From the IMG/VR virus record IMGVR_UViG_3300044695_008209, positions 62,001-126,000 of that record: 64,000 bases of DNA; one strand, given 5' to 3'. Under the pieces are notes generated by a model that did no database searches, was not told the origin of the DNA, and worked only from the letters and a program-made list of their open reading frames with translations. Shown one piece after another: positions 9,801-18,900 of this stretch (its first letter is position 1; each line of letters begins with the position of its first letter). Position numbers and translations under genes: made by a program. Source of the DNA: a virus.

Positions 9801-12800
9801 CAAGGTCGCCCTGGTCGTCATCCGGGACGAGTTCCCGGTGCCGGCGTTCTACGGCCTCGACACCTTCTTCAAGGAGGGGGCCCCCGCATGGAGCGTGCCG
9901 GCCGTTGCCGACCTCCCGTTCTCCGTCGTGGACGTGGACGGGAACCCCGTGGATGGGTGGACCTGGGTGGAGAAGGCCTTCGAGTGGCTCTTCCAGACGC
10001 TCAACGCGCTCGGATTCGACCTCCCCTCCGGAGTGAGCCTCGATGCGCCCGAGACGCTGAAGGCGCTCTGGCAGATGCTCTTCAGCTCCTACACGGTGGC
10101 CCGGCCCACGGCGCCTCAGTACCTGCGGATGTACTTCCAGGAGCCCACCAGCTGCACCGTGTACGCGCCGCAGGTGTGCGCGCGGTACCAGTGGGCGCTG
10201 CCGGTGCTCGTACCGGCAGATGCCATCACCGGGGTAGAACTCACCCTCCCCCTCCCGGACCTCGAGGGGCTGACGGTCTCGCTCGAGGTCGAGCGGCTCA
10301 CTGGGTCCGTTCCGCTCACTGGAACCCTCACCGCCGACTTCAACACCGCAGCCACCCTGGAGGAACTCGCGGAGTTCCTCCAGGCGCTCCTGGACCCGAC
10401 TGGCGAGTACGTGACCTTCTCGGGCCCGGCGACGGTGACCGGGTCGCTCTCCGTCACGCAGGCCGTCGGCGGCATCGACGAGTACCTGTACCTCTCTGCG
10501 ATCAGCTTGACCGCGGGCTTCCGCGTGCTCGGCTTCTACGGTCCGGCGCCGGCCAAGTTCCCCGAGGTCGACACCACGACGACGTGTGCCACGATGTACG
10601 AGCGGATCACGACGACCACCGACGCCCTGGGCATGAAGCTCACCGTCAACACATCGTTGACGTGCGTTGTCGGGCTGGACGTCTTCGTGGGATCCTTCAC
10701 GATCGGCGAGGCGGTCACCGCGCTCCCTTCTGGTGCCTCCGGCACGGTGTGGGCCTTCGCGGACGATACGACCAACGCAGCTGCCGGGTATCTCTGGATT
10801 TCCGATGTGTCGGGGACCTTTTCTGCTGGCGACGCCATCACCGGCTCTGACAGCGGGGCGACCATCGCCGAAGCCTGGGTCGTCGACATCGACAAGGTCT
10901 GGGAGATCGAGGTGACCGATGGAGTTCTTGCATCCACGCGTACCTTTGAGGAGGTAGCAGCTGCACTGCAGGCGGCCACCGTGGCTGCGGTGCAGGACGA
11001 CATCATCGCGGTCGGCACTCCTGGCACCTTCGACGACGTGCAGATCTCCGCTACCTTCGAGGTCACGATCGAGTTCGTGGATCAGTCCGGCACTGGAGCC
11101 GGTCCGGGGAGGTACGAGATCAACATCGCGGACTCCGGCAGCCCCGCGTTGATCGACAACTTCAGCGTGGACTCGCCGACGGACATCACGTGGGTGGACT
11201 TCGCAGTGACCTACGTCAATCCCACGCTGCCGACGTTCAGCACCGCCACCGAGCTGCTCGGGGCGGACTACACCCCCGCGGTCACCGTCCCCGAGATGTC
11301 CACGGACGACGGGGTCACCACCGTCACGCTCAGCCCTACGCTGACCTACTGGGAGGCCCTCACCTTCAAGACGGAGGTGTGCGACCTCATCGACAGCGGG
11401 GACTACGAGGGGGCAGCCCAGGCGCTCAACGCGAAGGAGGACTGGACTGCCAGTGGGGGCGTTCGCCACCTGTTCTGGTCGGACACCGGGTCTGCCCTGC
11501 GACTGCGCGGCATCGTAGGAGGGGTCGACTCCGTCGTCTCCATCATGGACGCGAACCGCCTGGGCTTCCCTATTCCGGGAGGTATCGCCCTTCCCGCGGC
11601 GTCCGGAAACGGCACCACAACGGTCGCCTGGATGGCACAGGGGAGCACCACGGCCGGAGAGACCGAAGCGGCCTTCGAGCACCCCCATGCACCGACTCTC
11701 TTCGTGGGCACGGTAGGGGCCAGCGAGCTCCTCTTCACCCCGTCGGCGGAGGCCGACGCGTACCAGATCTTCCCGGGCCAGACGAGCGAGGGGGAGACCG
11801 CGGTGACGGGTCTTCCTCGTGACATCGTGATCGGCACCCCGTACAGCGGGCAGCTGTCGGCGGAGTGCGTGTTCACGGACGACGCGTACGCGGCGCCCAT
11901 CGAGCTCGACATCCGAGAGGAGGCAGACTGGCTGCTCGTGTACGAACAGCGTCGCATGCTCGAGCACACCGACTACACCGCGCTGGACACGGACATCTCC
12001 GGAGACCGCGTCGCGGCGGTGGTCACGTCGTTCGGCTCGAACCAAGTGAGCCTGCTGGACCTCGGCGACGCCAACGAGTTCACCTTCCTCGCCCCCAACA
12101 GTGGCCTTGAGTTCGACCAGGTGCAGGTCGGCGACGTGCTCTTCATCGAGGAGGGCGACGACGAGGGCGGCTACACGGTCCTCGAGCGCTCCAGCACGAT
12201 CCTCACCCTCGACCGCAACCTCACCGCGAGCACCGAGCGTGTCTACCGCTATGGCAACGACGGCATCCTGATCGTGGACGCTGTGGACGCCAAGGTCACC
12301 TCTGCGACCGGGTTGTTCACGAGCGACGACATCGGGAGGTACCTGACCCTCTGGGGCTCGAACCGCGAGGCAACGGACGGGAGCTACAAGATCACCGCGG
12401 TGGAGACGGACGGCTCTGGGTGCACCCTCGAGGCTGACGTCTTCCCCGAGACCGAGACCGACGTCCACTGGGTGGTCGTCAAGGCGCCGGTGGACGCGCT
12501 CGGCGACTCCTCCATCCTGGGCCGCACGGCGCTCCTCGGTGTCCGCCCGATCCGCGTCTACAGCGGGACCCCTGCCGAGCTCCGCGTCGTGCAGGTGTCC
12601 CCGACGCTCGTGCGGGCAGAGTCCACGGTCTTCACCGCTCTGACGGAAGCGGGCGAGGTACCGCGGAGTGGTGTGAAGCAGCCCTACAAGTTCGTCCGCC
12701 CGGGCACCCAGCACATCTCGTCCACGCTCATGAACGAGCAGAGGGAGCGCGGGCTCTACTACTTCGACGCCCTCACCACCTCCTTGGGCGGCGGCGAACT

Positions 12801-13488
12801 CTACAACCTCCCGGAGCACACGAAGGTGGAGCCGGTCTTCGGGACCTACGACTCCCACGGGTATCGGATCGACGTCAGCGACAACAGGTACACCTTCTCC
12901 ACGAAGGAGGAGGCGACGCTCTCGCTGTCCGCGGTGTTCCTGCCGACGGGCCTGGACGACACGTTGAGCAACCTGGTCACGGTCAGCGACCAGAGCATCC
13001 GCTTCGACTACGAGTACGTGCCCACGGTGGCGGAGGTGCAGAGCCTCCTCTCCTCGGAGCTCGACCGCGTCCTCTGCGCGAACGCCCTCGCGCGGCACTT
13101 CCTGCCCGCGTACGTCTCGCTCGACATCACCTACACGGGAGGGAACAGCCCAGCCACGGTGGTTGCGGCGCTGCAGGACAGCATCAACTCGATGAGCGCC
13201 GTCGACGAGCTGGACCTGTCCAAGCTCGAGAAGATCCTGCACAACAACGCCGTGACCCAGTACGGCCACCCCATCACGCTCATCACGCTCACCCACGACA
13301 TCGACCGGAAGATCGTCGGGACGCAGGCTGAGGGGGTCATCAACGACGACAACATCGCGTACAACGGTACGAATCGCACCACGTTCTTCATCGCAGGAGC
13401 TGACGCATCCTCCGGGGAGGAGGTGGACGCCCCCGCCGGGGCCAGGATCCGCTTGACCCGAGGCACCACCCGCTCGACCTTCAGGTGA
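6838..13488 (+). CDS. Giant baseplate J/gp6-like wedge protein
   Basis: A 2216-residue protein. The ATG at 6838 is three bases after the previous stop; the frame is open further upstream but only through another gene. The N-terminal ~350 residues carry the baseplate-J layout: a helical start, then a beta region with SARYPENLRLEDARDLAANF, a FEGGSSPETAAELLARVQSS segment and LNVRRGIVARLETDF. This is much longer than P2 gpJ (about 300) or T4 gp6 (about 660). The excess consists of beta modules, several of the repeated type with GV-x-GD, G-x-Y and V (for example around residues 560-610, 640-690 and 1760-1820). The C-terminus again has J-like helical segments. It probably forms the baseplate wedge body with decorations. 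Codon use dips in GC3 around 10600-11100, hinting at mosaic exchange. Confidence 0.75.
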   Translation: MANINSQAEAIRDFLVGRLELYDPSMDTSEGSALWSQVIEPTFELLGTDPFDTDIRSFLKDRVTQAFPLISAQDGDALVDLLITPLEVLLEPLKREIQIIRKGQSARYPENLRLEDARDLAANFFIEWRSGTRSSGVVRIYFAAPTHLTVLPTAEFSTASGLLFYPTRAMTVRPETMLLYRSGQEYYVDVPLTAGDSTIGHNIEKGAITGVRGITGFSRITNLRPFEGGSSPETAAELLARVQSSLAERTLNVRRGIVARLETDFASVVDVEVVGFGDPEMARDIITGGGEGSVIASGVCFIVGQFVLMFSAFEDRGFAGTTVISEGDEIELNFWSFLYSTEVGAANEKFKIDTILFDSRNSITEMPSILLFRIDGVPSVTSPVAGALPGVLPGVFAVVRSTGKIEISDIPGGILDPDTLRGTIEINDNEVHVGGHYDVWLRAASATADSATHEAVRSETALLEGSDVVLAGESSTYRHIVHRTYTVSSSTSFPLGATLSCASSRASAVIAEVSRAGAVYTYILWEMNGVEFAIGDNVTDGTTTGVLSAVSTTSWKDSGVERGMALSLPGGNEEGTYRILKVDGSFLYIDINLTTTGRDQLFRVLSEVTLDLFSPKTILIPFGEAEGDDLRTVIGSKTVRTTTNLQDYGVAVGDTIEILAGDDEGSYTITAWDTTYGGQGAVLSAVMTATNSSVTYRAYRTQQAIQRPLLRMIPDGVVLLDGDGQDSGYKIPNALPVDVRPVHAFSGAKTIAEGLNGFVLMDPGSGWAPSADYTVDIDTYDWAGRTGGDFEAFYTEEKFRRAYTDEALSSAGGYIAVISVHGSTGQMYLDSNLPSEVKDFLGNMQDWLLDIIATFGFGGDEEALVTAFSPLKFGPAEAALPLLMQFEILIPYEVFDGCNNVFVALPEFDWKNEFEATDTFNDALDRFNDGTMPGKAPALLKAVAGDALAITSGLNAGSYIIESVQAYTLVNMRAVVDGGGAIDLDNAYKVALVVIRDEFPVPAFYGLDTFFKEGAPAWSVPAVADLPFSVVDVDGNPVDGWTWVEKAFEWLFQTLNALGFDLPSGVSLDAPETLKALWQMLFSSYTVARPTAPQYLRMYFQEPTSCTVYAPQVCARYQWALPVLVPADAITGVELTLPLPDLEGLTVSLEVERLTGSVPLTGTLTADFNTAATLEELAEFLQALLDPTGEYVTFSGPATVTGSLSVTQAVGGIDEYLYLSAISLTAGFRVLGFYGPAPAKFPEVDTTTTCATMYERITTTTDALGMKLTVNTSLTCVVGLDVFVGSFTIGEAVTALPSGASGTVWAFADDTTNAAAGYLWISDVSGTFSAGDAITGSDSGATIAEAWVVDIDKVWEIEVTDGVLASTRTFEEVAAALQAATVAAVQDDIIAVGTPGTFDDVQISATFEVTIEFVDQSGTGAGPGRYEINIADSGSPALIDNFSVDSPTDITWVDFAVTYVNPTLPTFSTATELLGADYTPAVTVPEMSTDDGVTTVTLSPTLTYWEALTFKTEVCDLIDSGDYEGAAQALNAKEDWTASGGVRHLFWSDTGSALRLRGIVGGVDSVVSIMDANRLGFPIPGGIALPAASGNGTTTVAWMAQGSTTAGETEAAFEHPHAPTLFVGTVGASELLFTPSAEADAYQIFPGQTSEGETAVTGLPRDIVIGTPYSGQLSAECVFTDDAYAAPIELDIREEADWLLVYEQRRMLEHTDYTALDTDISGDRVAAVVTSFGSNQVSLLDLGDANEFTFLAPNSGLEFDQVQVGDVLFIEEGDDEGGYTVLERSSTILTLDRNLTASTERVYRYGNDGILIVDAVDAKVTSATGLFTSDDIGRYLTLWGSNREATDGSYKITAVETDGSGCTLEADVFPETETDVHWVVVKAPVDALGDSSILGRTALLGVRPIRVYSGTPAELRVVQVSPTLVRAESTVFTALTEAGEVPRSGVKQPYKFVRPGTQHISSTLMNEQRERGLYYFDALTTSLGGGELYNLPEHTKVEPVFGTYDSHGYRIDVSDNRYTFSTKEEATLSLSAVFLPTGLDDTLSNLVTVSDQSIRFDYEYVPTVAEVQSLLSSELDRVLCANALARHFLPAYVSLDITYTGGNSPATVVAALQDSINSMSAVDELDLSKLEKILHNNAVTQYGHPITLITLTHDIDRKIVGTQAEGVINDDNIAYNGTNRTTFFIAGADASSGEEVDAPAGARIRLTRGTTRSTFR

Positions 13489-13723
13489 TCAGCCCATGCG
13501 CTGGACAGTGAGCCACGTAACAGACCCCGTCGTCGTCGAAGACGTCGGAGGGGTTCGAGGGCAGCCGGGCAACCAGGGCGCGCCCGCACTCCGGTCGGGG
13601 GCACTTTCGGCGTGTGATCGCTACGCGACGATCGACGTCCACCCGCGCCCTCTCCTCGTTGGTCGGGACGTACCCCTTCAAGAGGTCGCGCGCTGCAGCC
13701 GGATGGAGTACCTGTAGAACCAT
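13481..13723 (-). CDS. Small four-cysteine (zinc-type) protein on the opposite strand
   Basis: An 80-residue protein with strong G/C third-position bias, so clearly coding. Its ATG shares the palindrome CATG at 13721-13724 with the + strand gene starting at 13722. AGGAGAA just upstream (13733-13727) supports this start. Cysteines at 41, 46, 68 and 73 form two C-x4-C pairs, a plausible zinc site. It is the only - strand gene inside a 27 kb + strand virion block, like a moron insertion. It overlaps the end of the baseplate gene tail to tail by eight bases. The function is unknown; a nucleic-acid-binding or regulatory role is possible. Confidence 0.72.
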   Translation of the reverse strand: MVLQVLHPAAARDLLKGYVPTNEERARVDVDRRVAITRRKCPRPECGRALVARLPSNPSDVFDDDGVCYVAHCPAHGLIT

Positions 13724-15992
13724 GGCTTCTCCTATCATCTCGAACCGACGGCCAGATGAGGGGGACACTGCGGTCTCCATTGATACCCCGTTCCGCTTCG
13801 GGGTTCGAGACCTGGACACCCGGGCTGACCTGACCACCGTGTACTGCTCGGTCACCTACGCGAAGGCTGTCTACGTGCCGGAGGTGCTTCCGACGCTCGA
13901 CGAGACCCTGGAAGCTGCGGGCGCGTCCCTGATCCTCAGCATGTTCGACGACGCGGCGGGTGTCGTGAACCCGGGAGACCCCTGCGATCAGACCATCGAG
14001 ACGGTGGGGCCGAGCTCGGTCTACCGCATCGAGAAGTCCGGCGTGGACCTCTCGCCACAGGAGGGGGTGCTCTACGTCACCCTGCCGGCGCAGGATGCGC
14101 CCGGCCCGTACACGTTGAAGGTGCAGCTGGACCTGGTCGCCGTGACCGCTGCCGGGGCTGCGTACACCACGCATGCCGACTTCGTAGGCGTTGTCGTGGG
14201 GTTGGTCTACTGGCCCGAGAACACCGGCATCTTCCTCCTGTTCCGAGACGACGGCACGAAGCGGGTCTCGATCGTCGGACCTTCCACAGACGGGGTCGGC
14301 ACTCGCTCTGTTGAGACCTCGACGGTCTACGACTGGACCGAACCCGCGGTCTACACCATCTACTTCGACCCCACGGTGTTCCGGCGGAAGGCCCTCGTGT
14401 GCGCCACGGACGCGCTGGGCACGGAGACGGTCCTCGCAGAGATCGATCTCGACACCCTCAACGAGTTCCTCCCCTCCGTTCGCATGGGCAACCTCTACGC
14501 CGAGAACGCGCCGAGTGGCGTCACGGCAGTGATGGGACTCGACAGCACCAACCAGGGCGACTACCTCGACATCTACGGATTCTCCTTCGCCAACTACGGG
14601 AAGGTCCTCCTGGTGGGCGGGAGTCAGACAGCCTCCAGCTTCGTGGAGACACTGCCCACGGAGCTGGTGGAAGTCGTCGGGTCTGAAGGTGCGGAGGAGT
14701 GGGCATCGTCTGGGACCTTCGAGGAGGAGAGCACCGGCACGGCCCTGCACATCACCGCAACCTCCGGACCAGCCATGAAGACCCGGGAGGAGGCGGACAC
14801 CGCACAGGCCGCATGGCTGCTCACGGGGAAGTTCACCGCGCGCAACTCGGTGCACGAGGGCTCGTACAACACCGGGATGGGCTTCCTCGTGGAGGACGGC
14901 ACGCGGAAGATCAAGCTGGCCCTCCTGGACAACTTCGTGGGGGTCACCCTCGGCATCGAGGACGCCACCCTCGACGAGGACGACTCCCTCACCGGCTATG
15001 CGCTTCCGGTCGACGCCGTAGACTGGGAGGAGGACGTCACCTTCACTCTCCTCGGGTCTTCGGCAGGAGGACGCGACGCCATTCGGCTCTTCGTGGGGAC
15101 CGAGGATGTCGTCCCGGTGGCGAGCACGACCTACTCGTCCCTCGGGTTCACCGCCACGACCGAGTCGCGGGTCTCGTTCGGGTTCATCGAGACGGGGGAC
15201 TTCTCGGGGGACTTCTACCTCGTCAACCTGTGGATGATCCCCTACGGGTTCTTCTACGAGGGGTTCGAGGCGTCTGCTCCCGACGGCCAGGGCTGGACCC
15301 GGACATCGGCGCTGGGGTCCCGCGTGCTCGGGACGGCCTCAGTGTCGGTGGACTGCACCGCAGCTGGGGCCTACGACATCTACTCGATCGAGGACTCCAC
15401 CTACGACGCGACGTCCGGTGCGGCCGCCTTCATCAAGGTCAAGGTGACGGGCTGGACCGATGCGAGCGGTGCGGCGAGCCCCCTGCGCTCCGAGTTCGGC
15501 CCCGTCCTCGTGCTTCGGGCCGGGAGCACGGGAGCCGGGCTGCGCTTCATCGTGAACGACGATGGGGTCGCCTACGTGTTCCTGTCGAACGAGGAGTCGG
15601 ACTACCTCGACGTGCTGGCGCAGAACGCTGCCGGCGTGGCCATCTCTGCCGAGATCGACCTCAGCACCGCGCACGTGTTCCTGGTGGACGTGAAGCCGCT
15701 CCAGTACATCCGGCTCTACATCGACTACTCCACCACACCGGCGATCGAGGCCGAGTGGCCCGCCACGACCCTCCTCCGCTCCCTTCCGACAAACCTGCCC
15801 GCGAACTCTGTCATCGCGTTCGGGTCGCTGAACGAGGACGCCGGGGTCGCGTGTGAGGTCGCCTTCCTGCGCGGGGGTGTCGGGAGGGGCTACGACATCA
15901 AGGCGACCCTCTCCGTGTCGGAGGCGGAGATGCAGGCCTCGGTTTATGGCAGCACCGCGGATGTCTACATCGACGTCCAGGACGAGGACTGA
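13722..15992 (+). CDS. Large beta-rich tail protein
   Basis: A 756-residue protein, acidic, Gly/Thr/Ser/Val-rich, with no Cys cluster or enzyme motif. The ATG at 13722 starts immediately after an intergenic stretch occupied only by the opposite-strand gene. Residues about 330-700 have two concanavalin/laminin-G-like halves (each with a DG-turn, a GF/GFSF strand and repeated LRSE or IRLF strands), suggesting carbohydrate-binding jelly rolls. It lies between the J-like and PKD-bearing tail genes, so a tail-tip or fibre-attachment role is inferred. No family is assigned with certainty. Confidence 0.65.
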   Translation: MASPIISNRRPDEGDTAVSIDTPFRFGVRDLDTRADLTTVYCSVTYAKAVYVPEVLPTLDETLEAAGASLILSMFDDAAGVVNPGDPCDQTIETVGPSSVYRIEKSGVDLSPQEGVLYVTLPAQDAPGPYTLKVQLDLVAVTAAGAAYTTHADFVGVVVGLVYWPENTGIFLLFRDDGTKRVSIVGPSTDGVGTRSVETSTVYDWTEPAVYTIYFDPTVFRRKALVCATDALGTETVLAEIDLDTLNEFLPSVRMGNLYAENAPSGVTAVMGLDSTNQGDYLDIYGFSFANYGKVLLVGGSQTASSFVETLPTELVEVVGSEGAEEWASSGTFEEESTGTALHITATSGPAMKTREEADTAQAAWLLTGKFTARNSVHEGSYNTGMGFLVEDGTRKIKLALLDNFVGVTLGIEDATLDEDDSLTGYALPVDAVDWEEDVTFTLLGSSAGGRDAIRLFVGTEDVVPVASTTYSSLGFTATTESRVSFGFIETGDFSGDFYLVNLWMIPYGFFYEGFEASAPDGQGWTRTSALGSRVLGTASVSVDCTAAGAYDIYSIEDSTYDATSGAAAFIKVKVTGWTDASGAASPLRSEFGPVLVLRAGSTGAGLRFIVNDDGVAYVFLSNEESDYLDVLAQNAAGVAISAEIDLSTAHVFLVDVKPLQYIRLYIDYSTTPAIEAEWPATTLLRSLPTNLPANSVIAFGSLNEDAGVACEVAFLRGGVGRGYDIKATLSVSEAEMQASVYGSTADVYIDVQDED

Positions 15993-18900
15993 ATGCCGCC
16001 TACCCGCACATCCGCCTTTCACGGCTTCACGGTGGAGCCGGCTCGCACTAAGCCGGTGGCGGGGATCGACCCGAGCTCGTCCAGCAAGGTCGTGGGCGCG
16101 ATCATCCGGCTAAACGGACGAGCCTCGACAAGCGCCGACGGTTCTGAGCTCTCCTACGCGTGGAGCTTCTCCTCCACCCCGCTGGGCAGCACCGTCACCG
16201 AACTCACCAGCGTCGACGACGACGGCTCGGTTGTCACCTTCGTTCCGGACGTCACGGGGGAGTACACGATCAGCCTGGTCGTCAGCACGCCCTACCGCAG
16301 CAGCGACCCCGTCACCGCGACCGTGGAGGCGACGACCGTCCTCCTCCCCCTGTCTCTGCGGACCACCCCGGACGGGAAGATCATCTTCAACGTCGTCTCG
16401 TCGTTCTGGAAGATGGTCGAGCGCAACGCCGTGTTCTCGACCCTCTGGTCCGGGTACATGCAGTCGACCGCGAACGACATGCTGCGCGCGTTCCAGGTCG
16501 ACTACGGCAAGTCCATCGACACGATCCAGGAGATGTTCCAGCGCCGGTGGATCGCCTACTCTCCCGCACTGGAGCTCGACTCCGCCCAGTGCACCGCGGT
16601 GTACGGACGCCACCAGGGAGGCTCCGGCGCGTTCACGGTGTCCGGCGTCCTGGCGGGGGTAGGCGTCATCGTTAGCGATCGAGAGGTGGTCCTCCTCGAC
16701 GGCACCCCGACGACGTCAGCCGTCGGCTCGTCCCTGGTCGTCTACACGAGCGACGGGTCCCCCGGCAATCTCGGCGAGTACACGATCAACCGCCTCAACT
16801 CGGACAACTCCGGGTACATCATCTCGTCCGCGGCGGTGTTCCCGGCGCCCCTGGACGACCGTATCGCCGCGCTGACGACCCTCGTGACCGTCGCGGGCTC
16901 GACGACGATCTACGACGCGGACCTCCTTCAGGACTTCGTAGCGCTGGGCGTCACCGCCGGAGACGTCCTCCGGCTGGAAAGCGGGTCCGACTCCGGGTAC
17001 TACACGGTCACCGCGGTGAACGTCGGGAACGTCCGCACCTTCACGGTCGACCGCGCTCCCACGAAGACCCGGGCATCCCGCGCCGGGACGATCTTCAACG
17101 CAGTGCGCATCTCCGCGGCGAAGGTCGCCTCATCCGCGACGTCCACGGTGTTCCTGCCCGCAGATGAAGCTGACCTCACCGTGTTCGAGGCGCGCACGCT
17201 CGCCGGGGCCGGGACCGTCATCAGCGCGTACGAGATCGTGGTGGAGCCGAGGCACGTGCTCTCCGGGATGATCGGAGAGCGGCTGTACCTGACGACAGGG
17301 GGCTCCTCTGGGAGATCCTTCACCATCACCGGGCTGAACACCGCTGGGAACGGGTACCGCGTGGGGGCGTCGTTCGGCGTCGCCACCTACCCGACTGAGG
17401 TCACGTACAGCCTCACGAGCAACGCAGACGTCACGGACCGCGTTCTCATCCTGGAGGACGAGGCCTACGAGATCGTGTCCGCCACGTACGACAGCGGGGT
17501 GGACCCGGAGGATGGAGGGCGAGGGGCCGCGTGGATCGTCGTCCTGGCCGAGGCCACCGCGCCCACCGGACGCGAGGGCATGTCCTGGAGGATCGCCGCG
17601 ACGCTCTCCACGACGGAGTACGAGGACCTCGAGGAACTCGGTGTCACCGCCGGCGACCTCCTGATCCTCGAGGCGACGCGGAGTGACGTTGGGTTCGCCG
17701 GCGAGGTCCCCTGTTACATCTTCGGGGCCACGGGGTCCAAGATCTCATTCGACCTCGGGAAGGCACTGCCTGCGCTCGGCGCCTACGGGAGCCTCTCGGA
17801 TCAGGAGGTCCTGGACCTCGCGACCGGGTTGCGGATCCCGCGTGTCTACGAGGACGACGCGGGGGACGTCCAGATCATCCTGACCGCGGAAGAGGTCCAG
17901 GCCCTGGTGCTGAGCACCGCGTTCCAGTCGACCTACAGCAACGTGCCCCTCACCTCCTCGACGGCCATCGCGCTCGACCCTTACACGATCACGTTCAGCG
18001 TGAAGAAGGTCATCCGGAACTGCAGGATCCCCGTGGACGAGACGCTCTTGTCCGTCCCCTCGCTCTTCGAGTACATCGCGGAGCCGACCACCGGGGTGAA
18101 CGCCGACGGGGAGAACATCCTCGTCACCGACTACGGGACGGTGACGACCCTCGACCGCGCACCTCTGGAGCTGGTGGAGAACCGCGACTACACCATCAGC
18201 GCCGAGGGGAACGTCTCCGGGACGAACCTGGCGACGACAGCGGGTTCCGGCGTCCTGGAGATTCCGGGCGGTGACCTCCTGGACCGAGATCTCCGCGTCG
18301 GGGACTTCATCGACATCACGAGCGGCCTCGACCAGGATCGCTACTACGTGAGTTCCGTGCTGGACTCCGAGCACGTGCGCACGCTCACGGCAGACGGAGG
18401 CACCCCGTCCACAACGGCGTCCTCCCTGCGCTACACGATCGTCCGGCGGGTGCAGGGCAACTTCATCCGCTTCGTGGACGGGATGTTCACCCCGGACTCC
18501 CCGGCCCCCGACCGGTTCTGGGCACAGCTCAGCCTCTTCGACAACAACCCCACCATCGAGGACAACTTCGGGATCCTCGTGGGGGTGACGAAGGAGCAGC
18601 TCGACGAGTACGGTTCGTCCCAGGTCTCCTACCGCGGGGCGGTCCGGGCGCTGATGTACGCATGGGCGAGCGGCCCCACCATCCGGAACGTGACCGTCGG
18701 GAACCACGTGCTGATGGGGCTCCCGGTCACCGAGGTGCGCGGCAACATCATCGACGTCGACGCGAACTACGACACGTCGCGGTCACGGGGTCGCGTGCTG
18801 GTCGAGGACCTGACCCCGGAGGGGCAGCCGTCTGGGCTCGTGCGGGCCTACTTCTACTCCAGCAGCGTGGAGGGAGGTCTCGCCGCCTTCCAGGGCTTGG

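Noticed and set aside
7981-13296. A 1771-codon open frame on the - strand opposite the baseplate gene
   Set aside because: It is antisense to a gene with clear J-like motifs, its product is Arg/Val/Glu/His-rich low-quality sequence, and such frames arise from strong G/C third-position bias in the real gene.
13496-13717. A 73-codon + strand frame between two tail genes
   Set aside because: It lacks coding bias and overlaps the well-supported - strand zinc-type gene throughout.
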